Below, piece after piece: positions 34,272 to 46,273 of a stretch of DNA of 64,000 nt. The DNA is from Cycas panzhihuaensis (Eukaryota > Cycadophyta): the NCBI GenBank assembly GCA_023213395.1, contig CM041465.1:112289741-112353740 (forward strand), written 5' to 3'. Below the pieces are notes generated by a model. The model made no database searches and had not been told where the DNA came from. It saw nothing but the letters and a program-made list of their open reading frames with translations. Position numbers and translations under genes: made by a program. Position 1 is the stretch's first letter, and every line of letters starts with the position of its first letter.

Positions 34272-35758
34272 ATACGATGATGGATATTATAAATAGTTTC
34301 AATTAAAAAAAAAAAAAAGGGTAATACCTCCCCTTATAAATATTTACCTTTACAAATCTAAATACTGAAAGAATTTCAACAGCATTTCCTCTTATTAAAT
34401 AAACAAAAAAAGAAAAAAGAAAAAAAGAAAGAGAAATGGAGAAATGGCTATCAAAGGATTAGAATCGTTAAGCCTTATAATTCTTTGTATTGTGCTGCCG
34501 AAACCTGCAAAAGAGAAAGAAGTGAAAGTAAATAATATTAAATATATTATAATGAAAATTTATTTATTTTTCTAAATTCAGTTACAGAATCTTCATTCAC
34601 CATATAGATTATAGGGGAGAATGAAGTGATGGTTCCATTACAAGTGTAAACAAAGAATATGATGCAAGCTAACTTTGATACCACATGAAATGAGTGAATC
34701 TAACATTCATCTCTATGCACTATACATAAAGGCAAATATGTGAGCAAAATAGACTTGAGAGAAAAAATAGTAGCTTTCATAAAATGGAGAAGTAAGAATG
34801 AGCCTTCTCCATTGAGTTTTTGATTTATATTGATGAGAGAGTGCATTAGGGTTAGAGTTTTTCCTAATGATATAAAATTACACATAATACATATGAAAGT
34901 GTATTTCACTTAAGTGATCTAATATAAAGTTTATTTAAGACCCTTTTTAGAATAATAAACTAATGTAATAACCTTGTGGCATTAACTTGTTTTACTTCAA
35001 TATATCTTTTAGTAAACTTAAAACTCATATTTAAATTTATTCTGAAATAATTAACTTTTATTGAAAAAAAGGAATGTGGTGATGTAAAAAATAAATGGTC
35101 ATTTAACTTTGGTCAAGAAAACATTGTCTAAAAACATAAAATGGTGTTTTTTTAGATTCCAAACAACATTTCACATATTAACACAATATATTAAACAAAG
35201 GACATGTTTTTTAATTATTTTCCTTACGTTTCAACTTGGTTCCATTGAAATGCAATCATGCCTTAGGGAACTATTTGAAGTATTTTATTTTAAACCATAT
35301 AGACCTCCACTCAAGATGTGAAAACTTTTCTCATATTAAAAAGCTTAAATCTCATGAATTACTTTTCAATTACATTAACATTTTTGAATACTTCTCATTA
35401 CATATGAACTAGCTATTTTATAGAGATATTTTACTTTTTAAAATTTTAATATTTTATATTAAGTATTGCAAATCATTAAAATGTCACTACAAATACTTTT
35501 ATCTTGGGTGACGAGGAGAATAATCTCATAAAATAATAAAACTAACTTACATGAACTACAATGAATCAATGTTCCTCCCATGTTTCATTTGGCCTCGAGA
35601 AAGCCTATAAACGATAACCATTTGCGACAATAAGTAATCTCATTTAAAACCGCTGAAAAATGATTTTTTCTATTATAATAATAGAATTCTAGTTTACACC
35701 GATGAAAGCCCGACAAATAGGGCACAGAATTTCCATGCCTACAAGTTACCCACAGCCA
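34272..35758. other. AT-rich sequence downstream of the pectin methylesterase gene
   Basis: No coding or element signal. It contains A-rich purine runs at about 34306-34318 and 34405-34440. The part nearest 35758 would hold the 3' untranslated region of the minus-strand pectin methylesterase gene; I could not fix its end. Confidence 0.55.
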
Positions 35759-37950
35759 TCAAGCTAAACGTGATCCCAGCGCGAGGTTGGCAGATAACAA
35801 CCATAAATTTGCATCTATGAATCGAATCGCCGTGAATTTTTCAGCTTCGAACCAACTTCGGATCACTCGATACCCACGCCATTTCACGCGATTCGCAGTT
35901 GACGCACCTGGCCCGGTATTCATGTATTCTGCATAGTACAATGTGTCCAACGCAAAGTTCCCATCCCATTCAAGCCATCCGGCCGGAACGATTACAGAGT
36001 CAATATATGATTGCATGACTACAGTGCGGGCGTACTGTTTCCATGGCCTTCCGAGGTAGGATGGGAAGGCTTTGACGACCGGAAGAAGATCACGATTTGC
36101 AGTAATTCTGCAGTTACGAATAGAGATACCGGTGTTTTGGTTGGGATCCGCCCTTCCCTGAGCGGTGACAGTATTCTTCTGAATGGCAAGAGGTCTCCTC
36201 ACAAGAAGATTGCAATTCTGAAGCAACACTGCGGCGTTGCCAAATATAAAGTCTACAGTACCGTAAATATTGCACTGTCTGAAGAATTGGCGACTGGTAC
36301 GCGCATATAGTGTGTCCTGGTATCCCTTGAAGCTGCAGCGAAAGAAGGCTGAAAAATCCGATGACACGCGTGCAGCCACGGCTTGATGCTTCGCCGGCCC
36401 AGCTGAGTTTACAAATGTTATGTCGCGTGCCAAGAACCCGTTACCAGTCGCAGCTGCATTCCAAGATCAACACCAATCATGAGCTTTGTAGAAATTCTCA
36501 ACAGTAACAGATTAAATCCTGCGATTCAGTATCAAATGGAGCATAAATTGAATCAATTTTGGAAGTCATAATCCACTGTATTTAATAATAAACTGAGTAT
36601 GGCTAGTCCCTTCCTCCACCACAACCGCATCTAAGGATCGAAACTACTTAGCCTTCAACATTTAAACAAAAATCACCGCTAGAATTTGTACTAATATATA
36701 TAGCCAATTATATCACTGCATAAATTTCAAAGTTGTGGACAACTGTATTTGTCAATTAAAGATTTTAGGTCCAGAAATTAAGAAACGTGAGCCGGCCTAC
36801 CGAACGTTGCGGAACGATACGTGGTTGATCCATCTATAACATTTTTGTTTCCAGTAATTACTGTGACATCGATTCCGTCCCCAACAAGCATCAGATTTGT
36901 CTTCTTTTTTGGTACTTCCACGTTCTCCTCGTAAACTCCTGCCTTCACATAAATTACATATCTGGTGTCACCCATATTAAGGTAGTTGGGAGCTGCAGCT
37001 ATTGCTTCGGTAATGTTTTTGTAATTTCCACTGCCATCTTTGGCAACGATCGCATTTACTTTTATAGTACCCTGGGTACCTAATAGAAGCCGTCGATCTC
37101 GCTCGGACACCCAGGTGGGAAAACCATTCACGATCTGTTGATCCGGAGCGGATTGATAGCCCTCCTGATCGGATAGCAGACGTCGTTTGTGGCTCGAACC
37201 TTGGCCGAGGTTCCCTTCTTCACATATGTTCTTAACCAAAGCCAGAGAATTGCTGACTAACTGGCCCACATTCGACAATCTGGCCTGAAGGAAATTTTGC
37301 AGAAATCCTTTGCTATATTGAAAACCATCGAGGCACGTGTCTAGATTTGTGAGAGCCGAGCTAAGCCAAGTCTGCAAATCGCTGCCATGGTTGGCGACCG
37401 TTTTCAAATCCAAGCTGTTCAAAGCTGACAGAGATTTATTCAACTGGTCCAGTGTTTCTTCGAAAAGCTCACCGCAATCTTCAAGAGCGATGCGCTCTCT
37501 ATGGTCCAGATGTGAAATGGTAGTAAGTATATCGATTTTCCGAACAGAAGTGTTCGCTACAGCGTTCAATGCCACCTTTAAGGCAACGCTAGCAATCTCC
37601 ATGATCTGCTCACGGTTATTGGATACTCCGGGATAACCAGAAACACTTGATAAGCAAACATCAGGGTACAGAGTTAAACTGCAAGCACGTTTCACAGACG
37701 ATTGCCAGTTTTTATCACTGTGTCCGCTCTTCTTTATAGTGACACCGATAACAACACCGATAACTCCAATGACGACCAAGACAGCGGCTAACCCAGCTAC
37801 AAGGATTCTTCTATTTCTTTTCTGCCTTGAGGTGAACGTCTCGGCGTGGTCTGGTTCAGCTGCAACTTTAATTCTGTCATAACTTTTGGAAGAGCCGAGC
37901 CTACTGAGCGCGGAATTGGAAGAACTAATTCTAGTAAGCACGGACGCCAT
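35759..37950 (-). CDS. Pectin methylesterase with N-terminal inhibitor-like pro-domain (two exons)
   Basis: Removes methyl groups from homogalacturonan in the cell wall, releasing methanol. Exon 1 is 37950-36801 and exon 2 is 36453-35759; a GT-AG intron lies between. The product is 614 aa. An in-frame TGA lies 21 bases before the ATG at 37950, so this start is firm. Residues about 48-72 form one hydrophobic segment (signal anchor). The PMEI domain follows, with Cys at about 90, 99, 159 and 206. Two RRLL processing sites are at about 256-259 and 286-289. The catalytic domain has GVYEE (338), QAVAAR (407), GYQDTLY (Gln429, Asp430), DFIFGNA (Asp451) and LGRPW (Arg519, Trp521), all expected residues. 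The GT-AG join restores the usual ATF-x-x-x-GxGFxARDITF run. The C-terminus (NLWLLSANLALGSRLA) differs from the usual ending but keeps the Trp. It appears intact and likely functional, as a type-I PME secreted to the wall after Golgi processing. Confidence 0.95.
36454..36800 (-). other. Intron of the pectin methylesterase gene (347 bp)
   Basis: The donor TTCG|GTAGGC and acceptor ATGCAG|CTGCG split an Ala codon after its first base. A single intron at this position, just after the TATF-like motif, is common in pro-PME genes. Confidence 0.92.
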
Positions 37951-38604
37951 AGTCTTCAAATTTTCCTCCTTTCAGCTACGCAAGCAGAATTAAATTGTCA
38001 CATACGCCTGATACGAGCTTGCTTCTGCAGCGTAACGAGCATGGACGTCATGGAGATGCACATTAGTAATGGTCCTCACGTGCTGCTCTGCACGTTATTT
38101 TGTACGGGGGCATGGTTTTTCCTCTGGTCCGGTTCGCCAGCTTTGACAGAACACTCTACAGTAACGCCAGGCAACGTCTTGCATATTTGAGGTCGCAAAA
38201 GTCGTCATCTATAACAAATTAGTAAATCCAGACTGTGTCCGCTACGGTCTCGAGCGTAGTGCTGATCAGGAAAAGTCGTACCTTGTTGGAAATTAGTAAA
38301 TCCAGAGTGGGTACACTAAGGTCTCGCTACATGACTTCCATTGAACATGGGATTTCCAGATTGTTTGCCTGAGATAAGTGATGTTTATAACCACTAATAT
38401 TTAGGGATGTCTTATCTATCCCGAGATTGTCGAGTTACAGATTGCAGGCGTGGTATTGGTCAATGTCTTATCCGTTACCTGCATAAGAAATACAATGGAT
38501 GTGTGCATAAATTCGGAACTAATACCGTGAACATTTTTGAATCGATTAGGTTACACATTTGAGGCGTTCGTGGCCTCATTTTAGAAGATTCGATTACATG
38601 TCGG
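37951..38604. promoter_or_regulatory. Presumed upstream region of the pectin methylesterase gene
   Basis: Less AT-rich than the flanking repeats, with no recognised element. No convincing TATA box was found. A short direct repeat containing AAATTAGTAAATCCAGA occurs at about 38215 and 38293 (spacing about 79 bp), each followed by a similar GTCTCG segment. Confidence 0.4.
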
Positions 38605-38880
38605 ATGGCCAATTTTTCGGGTTATAAATGGCAGTTAAATGCTGTTTATGTTACCAAGTATGCTTTGGACAGCTTTTCGAATGTTGATGAGGCGAGAATT
38701 ATGATTGTGGTTCGTCTCTGCAGGGTCCTCCCACGGAGGATGTTTAAAGATCTATTTTCAAAGGAGATAGTGTCCTCACAAAGTATAAGGGGACCGCGCG
38801 TTGCGGCGAATCTTAATAGCTCCTACAAATTTGGGGTTAGGTTGAACTACTCGTTAAAAAAAGAAAACGAGGATACATGA
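38605..38880 (+). CDS. Possible small ORF of unknown function (91 aa)
   Basis: ATG at 38605, TGA at 38878-38880. The product is basic (many Arg/Lys) with no motif, signal peptide or membrane segment I recognise. It lies divergently to the pectin methylesterase gene, about 650 bp from its start codon, in low-repeat DNA. It could equally be a chance frame or part of the promoter. Confidence 0.18.
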   Translation: MANFSGYKWQLNAVYVTKYALDSFSNVDEARIMIVVRLCRVLPRRMFKDLFSKEIVSSQSIRGPRVAANLNSSYKFGVRLNYSLKKENEDT

Positions 38881-41187
38881 AAGCCATAGTTTTGAATTTG
38901 TGTTTCTCTGAGTAATTTAATTTTAGAAATAATTGATTACTTGAAACGTTTAACCACATTTCTGCCGAATTTTTAGTGTTTTTGTACAAAATAATGAAAA
39001 TAAGCAGTCCCACAGAGTTGCATTTCCTTCTTACCAGCGCAATGGCTCCTAAAAATTAGGATTAGAAAACTCCCCCCACTAAGAAACCAGGATAGTCTTA
39101 AGATTAGTAGGACTTAAGCATTACTAATGGTGCATATGAAAGCATCGATCAAATATTTCAAAAACATAATGGAATGATATTCTCCTTCTCAAAAAGTAGA
39201 AATAATCTATTGTTATTGTATTGGTTAATTCATTAGCATTAGCTACATCTAATTGCTTAGCAATTGATAATTTGATAGGCAAAATGCTAATACTATATTG
39301 AGATAGTGGATTTTATGGTATATAATTTTCTTGGTTATAAATGTTATAAATATATTGATGAATGAGAAAAGAAGAAATAATCTAATACCTATTTAACAAT
39401 TTTTCAAAATAGATAACAAAACTTTTAATGATCCTATTAAATTCATCCCAAACATGATCATCTTTACACTACACATAGTAAAGCAATAGAAACTAGATAA
39501 AATTCTAAGTGATGTAAGAGTGTCTATATATGAGTGCACCATAGTCTAGGACTCAGAAAGAAATTTAAAAAAATTTAAGTGTTCATGAGATGAACACATT
39601 ATAAATTAATGAATCACAAGAGAAATTCTCACAACTCGCAATTTACACATTGCAAGTTAAAAGAGAAGTTTGACTCAATAAAATTTGTGAAAGGTGAGGA
39701 ATAAGTATTAATTCATAACTCACAACTCACAAAGTTATCAAAAGTGGGTGCATCTCATGCAAGTTTTCTATGACACAAGATTTGTATCACTTTTATTCAT
39801 AAGATGAAAAGCTCATAGCTCGTATCTCACAAATTATGACAAAAATATTTTAAGCAACCCTTACATAGTTGCAAGTTGTGAGGTGTAAGTTTAGTTAAAA
39901 GAAAATATTCCTATTAGGACCACCTTGTAGTAAACTGACATTTGGCAAATGAAGCATTTCTAAAGATAATTCATGAGTTGTGAGGTCGACAAGTGGACCA
40001 AGATATAATAGATTGTGGTCATTGAATCAAGGTAAATGTAACTACATCAAATGTTATTTACAAACATGTAAATCTCATAAAGGAGAGATGAAGTTTGAAA
40101 CCTTTAGTAAGTAAATGAAATGCAAATAAAAGGGTGACCATTGGGTCATCAAATGCATTAAAATATCAATTGAAGCTCATATAAAGGAGTTTTATAAGTT
40201 AATAAGCTTATGAAGTGGCAAAGGACAAAGTTAGCAATGGAGAAAAGATACGAATGAGAGGGGCTCAATAGATGATAAGAGGCATGATGATATTATAGCA
40301 AGTTTGCAAAGGAGATACATTGTATAGAAAAGTTTACAACAAGTGACAAAGAGAAGGGTTATGAGTGAACAGAAGCCATTGGATTGAAGGACACACATAC
40401 AAGATCATATGATTTTATAACAACAATATTTGCAATGAGGCATGATACTTGTAACACAAATTTGGAGTGATTTATGAGTGACGAGATTCAAAGAAATATA
40501 GTATAGGATAAGTGCAAACTTGACAAGGATGTAATTACGAGAAGATGTAACTAAAATAGTGGAGAAGCTTAGTAAAGGTCATGAAAGGAGGTAAACTATA
40601 AAGACTATTAAATGTGAACACTTGCGAATATTTCATGGAAGTTGTAACTCATAATAGAAAGGAGCGCACAATAGAAGACAAGAGCAATTTAAGAAAGACA
40701 AAGAATTTACAAGCAAGACTTGTATTTGTGGCATAATCAAACCCAAAATGATGAATGTATAAATAAAATCAACTCCAATATTTACTTACAAAGGCACATT
40801 TTACCTAGTTGCTTTCCCACTCATAAATTAAAGGCATAACTAATATCTAGTGTATGAGATGTTATAGAGGATGGTATATATAAGGAAGAAATTTCAATAG
40901 GAAGGGGTTAGATAAATTAAAGAATGAATTGTAGAATAGAAATGGGAACTTCCTGACTCATTGAACTAATCTTAGTGACATGAATAAGCTTACAATCTAT
41001 GATGTATTCTATTGTAATCTAACCCTTATAAGACACTGATTTGATATATAATATAGAAAGGCATTCTAAAAAGATTCTAAGTAGTGCTATGAGTGTATAT
41101 GTGTGTGGCTTATTGAGTTGGTAATTTGTTGGTAGGATTGTGTTTCAACTATTTTTAAGTATAAAACTACATTACTAAAGTACATAA
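38881..41187. other. Intergenic AT-rich DNA without recognised features
   Basis: 2.3 kb with no coding signal or element ends. Between about 39600 and 39900, short words of the ACTCACAA / TTGTGAG type recur on both strands. From 40200 to 40900 the plus strand is purine-rich. Its last bases (CATAA) are the left target duplication of D. Confidence 0.5.
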
Positions 41188-41844
41188 TGTTGAGTAAACT
41201 AGGTCCCAATAACTAGAAACTTCCACCAAGATCAAAACTATTTTGCAACTAATTACAGGAATTGAAACTGAAATTTAACATGTAAGTTTTTAAACCATAG
41301 ATAATATAATAAATAAATTAGAAAGCCAAATAATCTCATATACACATGATATAATGTGGTAAAATCCTAGCAGTGTATTAGGGAAACATCCACACAAGAA
41401 AGGAATCGATTTGTATTATCAAAGAATGGAGAAATGTATATAATTTGTAGTAGAATATTCATAGTAATAATAACCAGTCGCCTAACTCCTCGCAGTACAT
41501 CCAATACATCGAACACCATTAATATAATGAAGAAACACCCTAAATCGAGCTATATGAGAGAGTCATATAAGGCACAAATCTTGACCATAGAATCTAAGGT
41601 ATTTTGAGCAAACAACCTCGATTCTCTTTAAAATTTAGTATGCTTTTGAGTGATAAATTTTGGGTCGAGGACTATCATTCCCAAACACCCTCTTTACAGG
41701 GGGGGTTCCAATGCCTCCCATACCCCTCAGCCAAGGGGGGCACCTTCCCCCCTTGGATCCCACTCAGGAAGTTTGGGGGAGAAACTATATTGCCAACTTG
41801 TCAAAATTTTAGCCTTCTAAACATTGTTGTCACATTATCTAACA
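41188..41844 (-). repeat. 3' LTR of D
   Basis: 657 bp with TG...CA ends (CTCAACA at the inner promoter-distal end). It contains the same G/C-rich block as the C LTRs around 41690-41775. The polypurine tract lies just inside at about 41845-41856 (complement of TCTCCACCTT). Confidence 0.92.
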
Positions 41845-41894
41845 ATCTCCACCTTGATAACAATTTACTTGATACCTTTCCTAGACGATTTATT

Positions 41895-44800
41895 ACCTTT
41901 TCTACAAGCCAAGAGAATTCAAACACCATTTGAAATTCTTCAATAGTACTGGTTTTATGAACATGCCAGTATAATTCTGTTCTCTGTTAACATTCTCAAG
42001 TGCCACTCCACCTGCTTCCATAACCTGTCTAATAAAATGGTGCTTCAGAGCAATATGCTTTGTCCTACTATAATAAGTTGGATTCTTTGCTAAGTAAATG
42101 ACACTTTGACTATCAAAAAATACCTTTACCTTTTCTTATTTCCTTCCAGGCTCAACGAATAGACCCTACAACCAGATTACTTCTTTACAAGCATGTGTTG
42201 TAGTAACATATTCTGCTTCTATAGTTGATAATGCAATTGTGCTTTACAATTTTGACATCCAACTAACCAGACCATTTACAAGAGTAAATACATAACTTAA
42301 AGTAGACCTTCTCTTATCTAAATCTCTTGCAAAGTCTGAATCAAACATATCTATGAACTTGATTACCTGTACCTTCAAAGATGATGCAATAATCACTTAT
42401 GCGTCTCAAATACCGAAGCACCAATTTCATTGTTGCCCAATGTTCCTTTCTTGGATTTGCCATAAACTTGCTAACTACACCGACTGCATGTGAAATGTCA
42501 TGTCTTGCACATACCATGGTATACATCAAACTTCCTACTCCATTGGCATAAGGTACATGAGACATATAATCCTTTTCTTCTTTATTACTAGGACTCATAC
42601 TCGAAGAAAGCTTGAAATAGGAAGCTAACGTAATACTCACTGGTTTCTCATTTGTTATACCAAACTTGGTTAGCACCTTCTCCACATATTTCTACTGTGA
42701 GAACCATAGTTTACTATTTTTTTTGTCTCTATGTATGTCCATACCTAAGATTTATTTTGCAGCTCCTAGATCCTTCATATCCAAAGTCCTAACCAATTGA
42801 GCCTTTAACTTGTTAATTTCTGCCATGCTGTTACTTACAACTAGTATGTCATCAACATGTAATACTAAGATAATGAATAAGCCATTGTCTAAGAATTTAA
42901 AGTAAACATAATGATCATACTCACTTCTTTTAAAATTTTGCCTCTTCATGAAGGTATCAAACTTTCTGTGCCATTGCCTAGGTGATTGCTTCAGGCCATA
43001 CAATGATTTCCTCAGCTTGCAAATAAGTCTTTTCCTACCATCCTGTATAAACCCTTCTAGTTATTCCATATAGATCTCCTTGTATAAATCTCCATGTAGA
43101 AAAGTTATTTTTATATCTAGCTACTCAAACTCCAAATCAAGAGAAGCTACCAATGTTAATAGAACTTGAATTGAAACAAGTTTGATAACTGATGAAAAGA
43201 TCTCATGAAAATGAACACCTACTTTCTGTGCAAAACCTTTAGCCACTAGTCTTACCCTGTATTTGTCAACCTTTTTATCAATATATATTTTCTTCTTAAA
43301 AACCCACCTGCAATCAACAGTCTTCCTACCATGTGGAGGTTCTTTCAAGTTCCACAAATTATTTTTCTTCAAAGCATCTATCTCTTCTTGCATAGCCGTC
43401 TTCCACTTCTCATTGTGGATATCATCTACTACTTCCTCATAACATATAGGCTCACCATCATTAGAAACTAAAGTAATAGAAATAGAAGGGTTATACCTAT
43501 TAGGTGGATGACTAACTCGTATAGATATTCTAACCGTTGGTGGAGGAGTGTCCACATACTCTTGTAAATCTACTACAGATTCATTTTTAGAAGGGTCTTC
43601 CTGCTCTTCTATTTCCAAAGATGGTTGGGTCTCAAGTTTGACCTGTTAATGTTTAGCTTTCTGCTCTTGTTTCACTTCAACTTCTACATTGTCTAATTTT
43701 AGAAAAATGAGATTTATTAAACATAACATCTTTGTTAATAGTGATTTTGTGGGCAGTAGGATCGTACAACCTATATCCCTTCACAACATCTCTATCACCA
43801 TAAACAACAAAGATACATCTCTTGAATTTTAGGTCTAACTTTGAAATTGACTTTTATTAGTCAAGGCATAAGTATCATAACCAAAATCTTTCAAATTTGA
43901 ATAGTCACATAGATGTCAAGTTTATACCTTTTCAAGAATCTTGTAGTCTATTACAAGTGATAGTGACCTGTTTACTAAATAACAAGTTGTTTGAACAGTT
44001 TCTGCCCATAAGCCCTTCTCCACTCCTACATTACTCAATATGTTTCTTACTCTTTCTAAGAGTATCATGTTCATGCGCCCAACTATGTCATTCTACTATG
44101 GAGTATAGCTAGTAGTCTTATACCTTTTGATCCCAACTTCTCTCTAATAGTTCTCAAACTCTAAGGAGTTGAACTCATCTCCATTATTAGTTCTTAAATA
44201 TTTGATTGACTTGCCAATGATCTTCTCAATTAGAGCCTTGAACTGCTTAAACACACTAAAAACTTCAGATTTCTTTTTCAAAAAATAGACCCATACCTTT
44301 CTGAAATAATCATCTATAAATGTGATAAAGTATACTGATCCTCCATAAGATATTATAAACATTGGCCCCATACATATGGATATATATAATCTAGAACACC
44401 TTTACTAGTGTAACTTCCTACTTTAAACCTGAGTCTACACTACTTTTGACAAGTATAATATTTACAGAAAGCCAAATATAAAAGCTGTAAGTTAGGAAGC
44501 AACTTACGATTCATCAACATCTTAAGTCTTCTCTCACTCATGTGCTCAAGTCTCTAATTCCATAACTGAGCTGGATCTTCTACAAACTTTGATGTTGTAG
44601 CTACATGGCTGACATCTATACTTCCTACTAAAATATAAATGGTTTTTTTTTTTAAGGCTTTCATAACAACCAAGTTATCTTTTGATACATTTAAGACTCC
44701 TTCATGACTTATGTACTTATAGCCACCATAACCTAGTTCACCTAAGAAAATTAGATTCCTTTTTAGATCAGGCACATATTTAAATTTAGTTAATGTTCTC

Positions 44801-45000
44801 ACTACACCATCAAACATTTTAATCCTGATGTTACCAATGGCCATTGTCTTACAAGAAACTTTATTTCCTATAAGTACATCACCACCATAAAGAGGTTGGT
44901 ATGATGAAAACTAACTCTTGTGTGGATACATATGGTGTGAAGCACCCAGATCTAATAACCAATCATGATGATAATGAGAAACATTACAAACAACCAAGAT
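41895..45000 (-). pseudogene. pol: D pol: protease, integrase, RT, RNase H
   Basis: Reads on the minus strand. The protease motif WLLDLGASHHM is near 44960. Pre-integrase is at about 44560-44500. Integrase shows [16 protein letters not shown] and LRTNNGDEF, with Asp changed to Asn. RT is at about 43500-42750 with RVRLVAKGFAQKVG and SLYGLKQSPRQWH. Its active site is intact (LHVDDILVV), unlike in C. RNase H at about 42350-41900 keeps FDSQS, the Asp lost in C. Stops and frame changes throughout. Confidence 0.88.
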
Positions 45001-45009
45001 ACCATCATT

Positions 45010-45840
45010 CATATGTTGATTTGACTCCACCTGATTAGCCTCCTTGGTAGGATCTTCCCTGTTCTAGAACTCCTTCCTTTTGTAGCAATCCTTCTTAAGG
45101 TAACTTGTCTTATTACAGTGCCAACATTTAAGCTTACTCTTCTTTCTTTTTGACTTTGATCTTAATGTGTCGCTAGAGCTTTATTCTCTCTCAATTATTT
45201 TGCCCCTGATTGTCATAGCTCTGGTGTTGAGATTTCAAGACTTGACTTCCTCCCCACTTCTTCTATTAGCGAAGTAGTCATAAAAGAATCATAGTCTAAT
45301 TCATCTGTAGTGCTAAAACTAATTGAGGTGAGAATATTATTCTAGGATTCTGGTAATGAACATAACAAGGTAACAACCTTGTCCTCATCCTCAATCGAGA
45401 CATCAATACTAGCCAACTCACAAATAAGATTATTGAAAATATTTAAATGATCAACAATCTTTATACCTTCCTTCATTCATAATGAGTACAATAACATCTT
45501 CAAGTAGATTTGATTCATCATTGATTTGGTCATATACAAGCCTTCTAACTGGGTCCATAATCTTACTTTTATTTGCTCCCATATGAAGTTAAATAGATCT
45601 TTATCTACCAAGCACAATCGTATTATGCTAAGAGCCCTTTTGTCTAGATCATCTCATTCATCATCGCCCATCCCTGCAAGTTTATTTGATTTGCCTACAA
45701 GAGCTTTGTATAAACCTTGTTATACTAAAATATCATATGCTTTCAACTTCCATAACTTGAAGTTGTTCTTGCCATTAAATTTCTCTACCTCAAACTTTGC
45801 ATTCACCAATTTTGCTATTTGGTGTAGAAAAACACTGACA
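45010..45840 (-). pseudogene. gag: D gag, start codon lost
   Basis: Homologous to C gag. The start ATG of C corresponds here to ATA (about 45818-45816). The zinc knuckle near 45130 reads CWHCNKTSYLKKDC: His has become Tyr, whereas C keeps the His but lost the last Cys. The family Gag therefore had a full CCHC knuckle. Confidence 0.82.
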
Positions 45841-45877
45841 CCAAAACTTTCAAAAACTCGCTGCAAAAATAAAAGTG

Positions 45878-45889
45878 GCTTTGATACCA
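45878..45889 (-). promoter_or_regulatory. Primer-binding site of D
   Basis: TGGTATCAAAGC on the minus strand, one base from the initiator tRNA-Met consensus, two bases from the LTR. Confidence 0.88.
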
Positions 45890-45891
45890 CT

Positions 45892-46273
45892 TGTTGAGTA
45901 AACTATGTCATAATAACTGGAAACTACCACCAAGATCTAAGCTATTTTACAACTAGTTATAAAAACTAAAACTAATTTAACACACAAGTTTTTAAACTAG
46001 AGATAATATAATAAATAAATTAGAAAGCCAAAGAATCACATATACACCTGATATAACATGGTAAAACCCTAGTAGTGTGCTAGGAAATCATCCACACATG
46101 AGAGGTATCGATCTTTATTATCAAAGAATGGAGAAATATACAAAATCTATAGTAGATTGCTCACAACAATAATAACCAGTTGCCTAATTTCTCACAGTAC
46201 ATCCAATACATCGAACACCATCAACATAATGAAAAAACACCTAAATAAAGCTATATAAGAGAGTCATACAAGG
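45892..46273 (-). repeat. 5' LTR of D, inner part
   Basis: 382 bp of the 5' LTR up to the point where G2 inserted. The last five bases CAAGG (46269-46273) are the target duplication of G2. Confidence 0.92.

Noticed and set aside
36011-36310. Plus-strand frames at 36011-36310, 37337-37636 and 37846-38190
   Set aside because: The first two lie within, and the third overlaps the start of, the pectin methylesterase exons on the opposite strand; they carry no motifs.
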